Below are positions 42,431-53,759 of a DNA stretch of 64,000 bases, one piece after another. This stretch comes from Ascaphus truei. Taxonomy: Eukaryota; Chordata; Amphibia; Anura; Ascaphidae. Position 1 is the stretch's first letter, and each line of letters begins with the position of its first letter. Location of the stretch: the NCBI GenBank assembly GCA_036426205.1, contig CM071573.1:41870106-41934105 (forward strand), in the 5' to 3' direction. Made by a program: the position numbers and the translations under genes. The notes beneath the pieces are model-generated. The model was not told where the DNA came from. It searched no databases and worked only from the letters and a program-made list of their open reading frames with translations.

Positions 42431-45105
42431 TAGTATAGATAGATGTACGAACCCAACAAGAAGAAAAAAAACAGCGCTCAAATACAGTGGATATAAGTGA
42501 TGATGTGTGTACTGTGATAATAATCTAATTGAAAATATATGAAAACATACATATATAGTGCATGTGAAAAAATATAATAAAAGTCCAATATGCACATAAA
42601 TCTTCACATGTAAAATCCAGGATAGACAAATGGGTAAATACCACTCTGAGTTAAAGTCCTGAACCAGGAAAAAGGCAATCCACAGGAGAGGGGCAGCTCT
42701 TATGGGAAGTATCACTTCCAAGGAAGAATATCTCAAATATCTTCATATATATATATACACAAGAAGGACCTGCAACAGACACCAACAGTATATAAATGTA
42801 ACCCAAGTCAGGTAGAATCAGGCAAACAATAATGCCCCTGACGGTGCTAATGGGATAGGAATATAGTCAAACAGATGAGAAAAGCTTCCCCAAAAGAACA
42901 CTCTGGTATACAAAAGCAAGCATCATTTATTATAATCACAATCCCTAAAAACACAAATAAAACAGTCTCTCTGGTCCTACCAATATATAGACATGTGGAA
43001 ATCCTCTAGTAAGCTAAGTATACAGTAAGTGTGCTACATAAAAAGCTGAAATAGTAAAATTACGGCACTGGAGAAAGCTGATACCTACAAGTAAACGCAC
43101 TAACTCCAGCAGTCTGTGTTTATCTGCGCCCTGCCTGTGTGTCCCATCTGCTTGATACCCACATATGTTTGTGACTTTATAAGCTGTAGTTTTATAAATG
43201 TAAGTAAAATATATATGTTTCCTCATATCTTTGAGGTAATTTTGAGGACAGCGTCTATTACACACACCCTGCAACAAAGTGTTATCTTTGAAAAACCTGA
43301 AAATCCTTTACACTTGTGAGGGCAGCAGCCTTTTCCCATTGGAAACACTTATTATTTTTTTAAACATATGCCACTATTTGTATTCTTTGTGTTTTATCTT
43401 TTATATATCCCGGGAGGATTTCCGGCCTGGTATCATTTTGGAATAATCTGTTTAACGATACGCTGGAAGGTCTTTACTCGGAGCTGCATTTCACCCAGGG
43501 TTTTGTATATACACATTTTGATATTATTTGTATCACTGGGAATTCATAAGCGCTACTTCTTTCTGCATCTGAATATTAGGAAATTAGTCGTTTGGTGAGG
43601 TATATAAACAAAAAAATAAAGCTTTCAAACTTTTTTTAAAATTAGTTTTGGACCCAGTAATAAAGCAAATCTTTGACTATGGGATTATAATTTTTTCTAA
43701 AATCCTACGCTGATTTCCAGGAAAAACAAGTGCACAATTTTGTTAATGTATTATAATCTCCAAAAAGGGATAATACTTGATAATTATTCATTCTGTGCCC
43801 TTTTTCTTTGGCTGATATTTGATCACATCTCCGAAATAGTAGAAGTGAAATCTTGTGTAATAATAAAACGGACATTTCTAAAACCCCATGTGCTTCGTGA
43901 ACCAGATAAAACACACGCCCTTTGTTTCCTGAGTGACACACTGTGCTGTTATCTCTTACTTTGTTTTAATCCTGAGCGCCGCTATAAAGAACTGAATACA
44001 TTATATTTAAGAAAAGTGGGAAAAATTACTGGTTGTCTCAAGGAAGCTTTTATTAAACTAGGCAAAGTTCACCCCACAATTCCAATTCCTGATGAACCAT
44101 CATGTGCACATGACAAGGCCATTTAAACATAATCATACATCTGTCATCGTTTGCATGTGCTCTGAAGAGGCTGACAGCACCAGAATCAACAGTTGATGTG
44201 GGGGTGGGTGCAAGTGTAGCCGCATTTCTTTTCAGCTGCTTGGAAACCGCTCCAGGCCGAACCAACGCTCAATAAAACCATAGCCTCCAACTGTACCTAC
44301 AGTATTTAGCGGGTACACATGTTTTTGGCTCCTGAAAGACCCGCTGTATGTGTTACACAGAAAGGTTTGTGTGTGGGGTAAGCTGCAGGTTATGGGACTC
44401 CCATAGGGATTCGTTGGAAGTACCTTCATCCAGCACGGATAGAGGAACAACAGAGGCACCTACTTTATATCCATTAAATGTTTGCAGATCTGTAAAACAG
44501 TGTTGAAGGCTCCAACACAGCCTAAAAGAAATGGAGTCTGTGGATTCAATTGCAAAGCTGGCAACTTCACAGTTAAATCTAAGTTAATTTAAATATACAT
44601 CACCTATCAATGTATCAAGCTGCTTTTACTCTAGTATTGCCCTCATTTGTGTCATGCTCCAGAGAGCATGATGGGAGGGATTATATGGGGCAATAGGAAG
44701 GGTAAGGCTAGAGCTATAGTACTTGGTGCAGATACTATTATATACTATACTGCCTCATTTCTGTCTTGGAGAAACATCCAGATATCATTTTAGGACCTCT
44801 TCCAAAAATAATGTTTGGGAGGGAAAGGAAAACACAGAGAATAAAAACACACTTCAAAATTTTCTGTTTACACTTGTCATTAGTTATAATGAAATCAGTT
44901 CTTATTCGCATGTCATCTTATTATTACTTTTACATTAGGAAACGCCTGTCTTGTAAAAGTGGTTTCGTTTCTAAAAGTGGATATCTCCGGACAGCAGCAG
45001 CAGCAGCAGCACAGAAAGGAAAATTCACTGTAGACAGTATTAAAGTAGATGTTAAAAAGGATGCATCAACAAAAATTAGTATTTGGTTGAGGCGGGTGGC
45101 AGAGA
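42431..45105. other. Mostly unassigned AT-rich DNA
   Basis: The first 600 bp (AACAGCGCTCAAATACAGTG onward) look like a transposon end but match nothing I can name. The ORF at 43,740-44,126 (128 codons) has no recognisable domain and no supporting signals. A (CAG)6 lies at 44,993-45,011. Confidence 0.35.
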
Positions 45106-45109
45106 TTGA

Positions 45110-45310
45110 GTGAGAGTGGGGCAATTGATGGAGGGGGGAGAGTGAGAGGTGAGACATGGGAAGAGGGAGGGAAATAGAGGGGCTTGTGAGATATGAAATG
45201 AGGGGGCTTGCGAGTTGTGAAATCGGGGGGCTCACAACACTGTCGAGGGGGGGAAGGGGGACACAGTCAGAACTCTAGTCCTGGGCCCCAGGAAATCTGT
45301 CTGCGGCCCT
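45110..45310. repeat. G-rich tract and GGGCCC-type repeat remnant
   Basis: GAGAGTGAGAGGTGAG-like purine-rich DNA is followed by CTGGGCCCCAGG and GGCCCTGAC words common in dispersed repeats. No gene is seen. Confidence 0.35.
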
Positions 45311-45419
45311 GACTGCAGTTGCCCGCCCCTGCACTAATTGAAGCACGCTTTAACCCTGTCTCATTTCCCTCATCACAGCATGTTTGGCCCCAGAGACCTC
45401 TATTACATTCCTCTTCCAT

Positions 45420-45743
45420 ACATGGCCAGCTTGTACTAAAGCCAACAGTTTGGTGGAATAAATTGGTTGAGTTCACTGCAAATGTCACATTTGGAAGCAC
45501 AGGGGCGAGTGAACTCAGCAACAATAAGCACGTTAAAGCACTTTAATGTTCTGTGCTGCTTTTATTCCGGGTTGTTGGCTACAAAGTCTCATGAGAGAAA
45601 TTGCAATTCTCTTCAGATGAGGCTGTGTTCCAGTAACTTTGTTGAAAGTACAGCACATTAACCCCTTATTTAACTAAAGCTTGGTCAGCATGCAGGTTAA
45701 GCCCTTTATTCAGGTTGGATTAAACCCTTTTGGCTGATATGAA
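45420..45743. repeat. Direct duplication, copy A
   Basis: About 324 bp from ACATGGCCAGCTTG to GGCTGATATGAA recur at 46,854-47,174 with about 96% identity by eye, with roughly a dozen substitutions and two 1-bp indels. It is not recognisable as coding. It ends exactly where the LTR at 45,744 begins. Confidence 0.9.
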
Positions 45744-46463
45744 TGTCATGATAATGTCATGAGATAATAGGTATGTTTTAATTCCTCTGGTGCTTGAGGG
45801 GTTAATGAGCTACACTTCTTGTAACAAAATACAAAATGCTGAGTTTGGAACTGGTCAGGACTGTTTCTTTGAGCTGCTCTGAACTTCAAAGGAACTTACT
45901 TGGGGCGGGGGTCCACGCGGATGGCCCACTCAAGGTGTCAATTGTTTTAATCAAGGGAGAGCAGCTTCAAAGTATTCTGTAGAAGGGGTGGGCTCCTGCC
46001 GGGGTCTGGAGAAAAAATGTATTTAAGACTGGGCCAGGTTGTTAAACGTTAGATGTCCACAGAGGAGTATTTGAGACCAGATACGGGATATTTCATTGTT
46101 TCTTACCAGCGACCTCTCTGGGAAAAATCTATGTAATTTGGTAAAGTATAGATTTTCTTTTCTGTTTATTATTTTTTATTTTAAGAAGCTGTTCTGCCTC
46201 ATATTGTAACTGTATGTTTATTTTGCAGTATCTTTTCTGTAATCTAAGCACTGTATTTTTATATATATTAAAACATTTAATAAGTAATGCTTTGGGCTCT
46301 GAATGAACTGGTGCACGCTCTGGAGAGAATAACTTACTAATTCGGGCACAGGTTACTACAACTGATTTTTGTGTGTTAACGTGCATAGTTTTTCCTATAA
46401 TAAACAGGGACCCGAGGCCCTGGCAAATATTAATTGACATTTTATCATATTTGCATAACGTCA
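45744..46463 (+). repeat. LTR of a partial retrotransposon
   Basis: 720 bp run from TGTCATGATAATG to GCATAACGTCA. It has a TATA-like TATTTAAG at about 46,020 and an AATAAA near 46,400 in the expected order. A tRNA-type primer site follows after two bases. Only this LTR and about 390 bp of leader remain, with no pol sequence. Confidence 0.75.
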
Positions 46464-46465
46464 AG

Positions 46466-46477
46466 TGGTGGCAGTGG
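46466..46477 (+). promoter_or_regulatory. Primer-binding site, probably for tRNA-Leu
   Basis: TGGTGGCAGTGG begins two bases after the LTR. It resembles the complement of a tRNA-Leu(AAG) 3' end including CCA, apparently with one mismatch. The tRNA assignment is from memory and less certain than the site itself. Confidence 0.6.
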
Positions 46478-46639
46478 ATAGTTATGATGTGCAATTGAGT
46501 AGGGGTTAATATTAACTCGCTGGTTCCTTGCAGAGGAGAAAGGGGGGTTGGCTAGTCTAAGCCGTGTGTATTAACCCTGTTGCATATCTAAAGTCCCGTG
46601 CTCACTTGTGTGCTGTTAGTAGCGGTGGTATATTGGGAC

Positions 46640-46810
46640 AGCTTGAGGAGAGATACAACTCATTTGATGGACCTTTGCTGGGGTGAAGAGTGGGGCAGCT
46701 TGTGGGTTGTGTATTGATCCTTGATCCTGTAGAGCAGATATTGTCCATTTGATGAACCTTTGCGGAGGTGAAGAGTGGGTGCGCTTGCGAGCGTCAGTAT
46801 TAACCCTTGT
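46640..46810. repeat. Two imperfect tandem units in the LTR-element leader
   Basis: CATTTGATGGACCTTTGC and CATTTGATGAACCTTTGC head two units of about 80-90 bp, each followed by GGTGAAGAGTGGG. They lie in the untranslated leader. Confidence 0.75.
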
Positions 46811-46853
46811 CCCGTATGCAGGTCGCGTGCTACCTGGGGGTCGTGCGTGACAA

Positions 46854-47174
46854 CATGGTCAGCTTGTACTAAAGCCAACAGTTTGGTGGAATAAATTGGT
46901 TGAGTTCACTGCAAATGTCACATTTGGAAGCACAGGGGCGAGTGAACTCAGCAACAATAAGCACGTTAAAGCACTTTAATGTTCTGTGCTCCTTTTATTC
47001 CGGGTTGTTGGCTACAAAGTCTCATTAGAGACATTGCAATTCTCTTCAGATGAGGCTGTGTTCCAGTAACTTTGCTGCAAGTACAGCACATTAACCCCTT
47101 ATTTAACTAAAGCTTGGTCAGCATGTAGGTTAAGCCCTTTATCTAGGTTGGATTAACCCTTTGGCTGATATGAA
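46854..47174. repeat. Direct duplication, copy A'
   Basis: This is the second copy of 45,420-45,743. After the shared GGCTGATATGAA it continues with GTGAGTAATGACTCC, where copy A continues into the LTR. Confidence 0.9.
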
Positions 47175-47890
47175 GTGAGTAATGACTCCTTCACTGGTGA
47201 CTTTAATTCTCTTGGCTCCTGCTGGTGGGACCGACACCCAAAGGTGTTTGAGGGCACTCTGTTACTGAAGGTGTTTAACATGAAGTCATATTGTGGCACT
47301 GCAAGGTTAATTCCATCCTCTGCCATGGAACAGCTGGGACAAAAATCAAATCACTCTACAGTCGCTCCTGTAGGCATTGTGATCTAAGATAAACCAACCC
47401 ATTTCATGTTGGAGACAATAGACTAAATGCATTTCTACTGTATTACATGAAACAGGAGGGGCACGCGGGGACAACTTGGATATTGAGCCTTCAAGACTAC
47501 AGGGAAAATAATGTCATTCAATTCTTGGTATATTTCTGTTATAAAACATTGCACATACTTGCAGCACTGTATACAAATATAATAATACCTTCACTGCCCC
47601 AAACAAACAGCAGCTGTAGCATAATGCACTTGGTGATGTTATTGGCTTTTAGTCAATGAAGCTGAATAATTTGTGTTTAAGTTCTATAAGTACAGACCTG
47701 ATTTAGCTCACTACCTTTTGTTCATGCTATACGCTTATTTCACACACCTGGAAAAAGAAAATCGTACTCCTTTAAGGATTATAATATGACGTATTATGGT
47801 AAGATTTCCTTTATCGAGCAGGTTGTTGCCCAAGTACTTTCAAGCAATTCTCGATTACTTCTTATGGTGTCTGCGACACATTTAATACAC
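47175..47890. other. Unassigned DNA
   Basis: Short open frames without recognisable domains. No repeat structure is seen. Confidence 0.4.
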
Positions 47891-47895
47891 ATTAT

Positions 47896-48005
47896 TACAT
47901 TGTATTGTATGTCTTTATTTATATAGCGCCATTAATGTACATAGCGCTTCACAGCAGTAATACACATGGTAATCAAATAAATAACAGATAATATAAATGA
48001 AATAA
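47896..48005. repeat. Dispersed repeat, 'CTTTATATAG' family copy 3
   Basis: ATGTCTTTATTTATATAGCG and CATAGCGCTTCACAGCAG words match the copy at 29,600, and the first also matches 30,445. It is followed by an A/T-rich simple tail. Confidence 0.68.
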
Positions 48006-48320
48006 ATATGTCACTTTCCCCCTGCCTTGCTGTTGTAAAAAGATATTCAAATCGTGTAGAAAACCTTGTATAAAGTAACTTATTTTGTGACTGCTGAAAA
48101 TACGACAAAATACATACGAACTATTCCAGATTCAAATGCATTAAATCAGGTTGAGTTTTACATTTTTGTAATAAGATGGCCTTGCTTTATGCAGATCATT
48201 AGCTATACTCATCATTACAACTTTGCTGTAGAAATAGCCAATTGGGCAAATATATGCTGTTCTTTGCAAAAACAGATTGTGAAGCATACAAGCAAAGTTT
48301 CACACATCTATGGTATAGAG

Positions 48321-48411
48321 CAGGGGTCAACAACTGAGCCACCTGTGCTGAAGCAGGGATATCCTTAAACTTGACCTGTTGGTCGCCATTGATTGGAGTT
48401 TGCCATCCCTG
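48321..48411. mobile_element. hAT-like MITE, copy 7 (internally deleted, perfect 8-bp duplication)
   Basis: It runs from CAGGGGTCAACAACTGAG to GAGTTTGCCATCCCTG in 91 bp, about half the family length. GTATAGAG flanks both sides exactly (48,313-48,320 and 48,412-48,419), confirming an 8-bp duplication and the hAT-type assignment. Confidence 0.9.
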
Positions 48412-48419
48412 GTATAGAG

Positions 48420-49500
48420 TTGATATATGATAGATGGTGGTTTCATTGAGGTACAGAGGTTGTTGATGAGGTTGCGGGAGATGAAGAGGTTTGGTGAATG
48501 TTGCTTATAGTGAGCTGAATGCTTTTGGGATAATTGAATTGCATACATTGCCTAATACCTGTTGATCCTGATGCAACAGGTAGTGGCAATTCCATTTTGG
48601 GATCTTGATATTGGGCCTTTTCAGAAGCATTAGTACAGCCTGGTCAATGACTTGATGTATTCCAACTGAACAACAGATGCAACCTAGGCTAAATCTGCCT
48701 TAAAAATATAAATTTACATGAAACATCACAGAATACTGTGAAGCATAGCTTATATCATTGTAAAATCTATTTCTCATTTAAAAAGTTATAGCTCATAATT
48801 TGATTTATTTTTGATTTTGTGATGTGGAGTTGGCAGCGAATTCACTTAACATGCACTTCAGTTTTCTTCCTCCGTTAATTAATCTTTTATCTCAATCTTG
48901 ACGTGACAATTAGCGTTGACATTAATCGGTTGGAAGCGTGAATTCTGATTCATGCGCATCATTGATACACATCCGTGGGATTGAGGTGCGAGATTGCTTC
49001 CCCCCGAGACTTCCGAAAAGAGAACAGACAAAAAGAACAGAAGGCTGATACAAAAAGATATTGATTAAAAAAAAACTACAATGACTTCATACACTGGCCC
49101 CCAAAAGTGAGGGCGGCTGCCAGGAAGGTAGAAGACTTTTTGTACACTGTATTAATACGGACAATAACAAAGTCTCCCTGAGTAATCAAACTGCGCATAC
49201 ACAGAATGAGGATTGTGAATACATTTTAGAAGGTCCAATGCAAAATAGCCACTTGCAAGTTAGAAAATAAAATGACTACGCACACAGAATGTGATTTCTC
49301 TGGCTCAATATCTCAGAAGTTGAGCAGTGCAAAAACAAGGGTATCATTTTACAGCACAACTGCACAAAATATTGGGGAGTTGGAGAATGGGTTTATGGAG
49401 ATCATTTGGTACTTCTAAGCCACGTCGTTCTCAAAGTGTACCACTGAAATTGCTCATCGTATTCTCCAAAGTAATTTAGTCTGGCATTCCTCCCAAAGCC
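48420..49500. other. Unassigned DNA
   Basis: No coding homology or repeat ends are seen. The sequence has ordinary AT-rich composition. Confidence 0.4.
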
Positions 49501-49506
49501 GACAAA

Positions 49507-49680
49507 CTTCAGCCCAACTCCCGTCCTCAAGGGCCACCAGCAGGTCAGGTTTTCGGTGTATCCTTGCTTCACCACAGGTGGTGAAGTCACTGATTGAGCT
49601 ACCTGTGCTGAAGCTGAGATATCCTTACAACCTGCCCTGTTGGTGGCCTTTGAGCACTGGAGTTGGTAACCTCTGCTGTA
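49507..49680. mobile_element. Palindromic hAT-like MITE, copy 8
   Basis: From TTCAGCCCAACTCCCGTCC to CTGGAGTTGGTAACCTC with the family's inner CAGGTCAGGTTTTC. The very ends have decayed, and no clear duplication is visible. Confidence 0.78.
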
Positions 49681-51575
49681 CATGGAGAAAAAGCAACAAA
49701 GCTTTTAAAAACAAAGATGACCACCCCTAACAATGGCAACTCCACTGTGCTGCTATAGTACACGAGAGGCTGTCATGTAACCCTTTTCAATCTGCTTGTT
49801 GTTTTTCATAAGTTTTATAAAACATACTTAGCGGGTAAGTATACAGTATCTAGCCTGACGCAGCTGTTTTCAGACAAAAATCCATATTGACATCAATGTG
49901 GATTGTTGGCAAAAAACGGCCCCAACTGCCACATCGACTATATAGAAAGATATTTACTTGGATGTTTACATTTTTGCATAATAAAAAAAAACATGTAGGA
50001 CAAAGTGATATCTTGTAACATCAGTTGGCTATTAAAAGATAACAGCAAGTTTTTAGTCAGGACCACTCAGGTTCTTTCTTCATACAAGTGTTATCAAGTG
50101 TTACTTTGGTTGTGTTAACACTTGCCAGAATAAGGATAATAAAAGCTTGAAATTATCCTATAACATCCATTTGCAATTCAAAGGTAGCATATTCACACTA
50201 CGTTTGTCTTCATTTTCTATGAGAAATTGTTTTTCTTCTATGAGATAACACCACCGTTCATACACTATGATTAGGCCTAAGCTCCACACCCAGTATACAC
50301 ATTTACAAAGATATCAGCAAATAAGCAAATTATCCTATTAAATGGCTGCTGGCTCATGTAATGTAATCTATACATTCCCAACATGTTAATACTGTTAAAG
50401 CCTCTGTTAAGCCGATGAAGAGACATTTGTATGTCACATCTCCCATACCACTCTTTAATGGGTACTATGCATCCACTTATTTTTTTGTATACCAAGAGAC
50501 TCCGTACTAGTGCACGTGTAGGAACGTAGGGAGGACATCCATCCCAGACCTACAACCGGGACCTTCTGAAAACATATAGGGGGACCATGAGGTAGACCAA
50601 CAAAGGCCGGGAAAAACGAATGGGCGCAGGAAAGATGGCTGCCCAGCTTTTATGTTTGCCATGTTTAGTTTAAAAGGAAGGTTTTACATTCCTTTCTGAA
50701 TGGAAGTAAAGCTTCCTGATTTCTTAAAGCAGCAGGTAGCTTATTCCATAGTCTTGGGGCTGTTCTTGGAAAAGCTCACCAACCGGCTTTATTACCTTAA
50801 ACCAAAGCTCAATCAGTTGAGGGGCGATGGCAGATCGAAGGGCCCGATTGGGAGTGTTACTGATTAGGTATGGACTTCTGCTGCTGAAGACTTTTTTTTT
50901 ACAGTACTTTTTTTTATTTTTTATTGTGTCCAGGCTGAATCAATTTCTTTCCCCTCCATAATATTTACACCTCTTTCACTTCACTTTTGCCAGATTCCTT
51001 CCACATGTAATTTACAATCGATCATGGCTTCTTTTATGGTGTTCCACATGTCAGAACTTTACCTTTATTGCCCTTAAAGGGAAGTTCAAGAAGGTGAACA
51101 AGTGTTGTAACGGGTTGTAGGAGTTCAGAGCATTTCAAAAGGAACATAACCAAGAGGCATTTATAAGCTGCTGGTTTGCGAGCTATGACAGTTGACCGGG
51201 CAAGTTGGGATTTTTTCATCTGATAAAAAGGTACTTGGCAGTTCACAATATAACCCTGCATGAATGTTCCAAGTGCAACTCAGGTTAGAAAACGTACTTT
51301 TGAGTATGGATATTTCCAGCGTCTTATTCATTCTGGCGTCTGGCTGGTACATTTCCAGGCAGCAAGTTAATGAATAATGTTTTGTAACTGTTTTTTTAAG
51401 TTTGTGAATATTTAGTGAGATCTGTAATATTCTGCAGCAAGTTTACACTAAAACTTTTAAACAGTCATGTATGTATTAGGAGGAACACTATAGACAGAGG
51501 TGTATTCAGCAGTGCTTTGTGTATTCAACAACAGCTGTTCTTGTACCTAAAACCAAAGAGTCTCTGTTGCTCACA
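49681..51575. other. Unassigned DNA
   Basis: No gene is recognised. The stretch near 50,660-50,790 (AGCTTATTCCATAGTCTTGG) resembles a retroelement UTR but cannot be assigned. Confidence 0.35.
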
Positions 51576-51584
51576 GTAAATTGG

Positions 51585-52000
51585 ATTGCACGGCCCTTGT
51601 CTTTATCCTGGCGTCTCTGCGGAGGGATAGTCGCTGGTCGAATTTAGTCCTATTCAGGTTGCTTTCATGCACACCCATGAGCGGATTGCCGTATTGGGCG
51701 ATCGGGGCTGCCCCGGTGATGCGGCTCCCCAGCTACCTGATTGCCTGCAATTCTGCACCCTCATTCTGTCGGCACTGGGATCCAACTTCTGCCCGAGCGA
51801 GGACGGAGCGGGGGAGTCCCCGGACCGGCAGGATGTTTTGAAAGGGGGATGAGTGAGAAGGTGTCTTACCTTCTCCGGAGGGACCGTCCTCCAGCAGCGT
51901 TGTGTTGTCATGGTGACTCAACATCACAGAATGAAACGACATTGCGACGCAACAGGAGGAGTACCGCAAGGAATGGTCCAAGCCGGCAGGTAAGTACAAT
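51585..52000 (+). other. GC-rich segment ending in a donor-like site
   Basis: Balanced, moderately CpG-rich DNA with open frames on both strands (51,741-52,103 plus; 51,733-51,999 minus). A strong donor-like GGCAG|GTAAGT occurs near 51,990. I recognise no protein. It could be a GC-rich transposon or an unrecognised exon. Confidence 0.25.
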
Positions 52001-52404
52001 CTGCCCTTGCCACAGTGAATTTACAAGAGTATACCTTCTGACGACATCTCCTGGACGAACATTAAGTAGTATATTCCTTGCAACATTCAACTTTATTATG
52101 TAGTTCATTTTTTTTCTAATTAGGTGACACTTGCCTAGAGCGGACAATACTGTACTTAAATACATAAAATGGATGGGCTAAACCTGAAAAGGTTCTAAGC
52201 TTTTGTATCCACAATACCTCACACTTAATTTAATCTCCTCCTCCATGGCCAATTTGTACATGTTCAATCCCAATGAATTGTAAATGTGATGGTGAACTAT
52301 GATGAACCTCTGTAAAATATACTGCTACGGTGTTATCTTTATTGATTTATCGAATATTAGATTTGTGAGCACTAATTCTATCTTTGAACATTTGAGTAAT
52401 GCAC

Positions 52405-53048
52405 CGTGGCCGGGGCAAGAGTATTCAGCACCCTAGGTGAATCTTCAGCTCTGCTGCCCCCCTGTTATGACAGCCCCATTCTCTCACCCCCCCTTCTCTT
52501 CCTCTCATCTCACCCCCTCCCATTTCCTCTCACCCCCTCCCAATCCCCCTCTCACACCCCTTCCTTTCCCCCTCTCTTCCTCTCTCGTCCCACCCCCTCC
52601 CATTCCCACTCACACCCCTCCCTTTCCCCCTCACCCCTCCTTCTTGTCTGCCTCTCAACACCTTTCTCTTTCTCTCACCCCTCCTCTTCTCACCCCACTC
52701 CTCCTCCTCTTACCCCCTCCTTATCCTCTTCCTCTCACCCCCCTCCTCTTCCTCTTACCCTCCTTCTCCTCTTCCTCTCATCCCCTCCTCCACCTCTCAC
52801 CTGCCTGGCTTTGGTGGTCTGAGGTGGAGCAGAGCAGCAGACGAGGACATCAGGCGTCGTCGGGAGAAGAGGACCACGGGAGCAGAGCAGGATGGCTGGG
52901 GAGGAGCTGCGCTGTAGCAGCGGCAGACACTGGAAGTCAGTGAAGACATCTGGGTCGGAACACTGGGGTATGCTCCTCACCGGCCGTCCGCCTCTCCCGC
53001 CACCGCTCCTGTAGACTGCCTTAGTCGCCTAGTGAGAGCACCGGCCCT
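52405..53048. repeat. Repeat with GGCCGG-type inverted ends and a CT-rich core
   Basis: The left end GGCCGGGGCAAGAG and the right end CTAGTGAGAGCACCGGCC are imperfect inverted repeats. Between them are about 330 bp of CCCCTCTC tract (52,470-52,800) and GC-rich DNA. It is probably a non-autonomous transposon with an expanded pyrimidine core. The superfamily is unknown. Confidence 0.45.
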
Positions 53049-53755
53049 GAATGCACCCAACATAAAACAGAGAAAGTAATAATGTAAACAAGAAAACTAG
53101 TAAAACAAATAATAAAGCTGCTAATCTTTCTCCCTATTCAAGTATAATGATGTTTTAAAAGAAGTATTATTGCATTTGCCACAACGTATAGTGCGCAATG
53201 GCCACATTTAAAGCTGCCATTAGATATTTTCCCAAGCCAGGTGTTACTTCTATATGATACAGATCTGCTATGCATGAGCATGGTTACTAATGATGTAAGG
53301 AAACATGGGTCCAGATTCATGAAATGGTGCTATCCCTTAGCTCCTGGTCATATGAATGGGAGTAAAGGTATGTTAAAGCTTAGCCACCTTTAGGGATCTG
53401 GGCCATAGGGAGTTGTTTACTTATGTTTCTGTCTGTATTTCTTTCTAAACTATATTCCATTGTTTAACTAAATTCCTCACACAATGTGAAGTTCTAGAAA
53501 ATATCCAGTACTACCAAGGTTGCAGCTATTAATTTGTTCTGGTCTATGTGGTTTGTCTAATAATAATGTCTGATGATTTAGACAATTTCCTGTACTGTTT
53601 TTTTTCCCCCCACTTCATTTTTTATTAGCAATGTTTTTTTTGGGGATGGGTAAAGAAAAAAAACAGGGTACTGGGGGAGGAGGGGGGATTTGGTACATGG
53701 CTATCATCCATCATTAGCACAGCGTCATTCATTACAGTTACATCTTCTTATTCAC
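53049..53755. other. Unassigned DNA with a small MITE-like pair
   Basis: GGGTCCAGATTCATGAA near 53,307 and GGGATCTGGGCC near 53,392-53,403 look like the two ends of a short (about 100 bp) inverted-repeat element. Nothing else is recognised. Confidence 0.35.
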
Positions 53756-53759
53756 AATG

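Noticed and set aside
43740..44126. 128-codon plus frame considered as a host gene
   Set aside because: No recognisable domain, splice signals or conservation evidence, and AT-rich context. Not supported.
44990..45113. (CAG)n run as part of a polyglutamine or polyalanine exon
   Set aside because: The frame lacks flanking homology and the run is short. It is treated as a microsatellite.
45420..47174. The two 0.32-kb copies as LTRs of one element
   Set aside because: They lack TG/CA ends, and a separate well-formed LTR with primer site begins exactly after the first copy. They are duplicated flank.
52406..52943. 138-168-codon frames
   Set aside because: Produced by the CT-rich core of a repeat.
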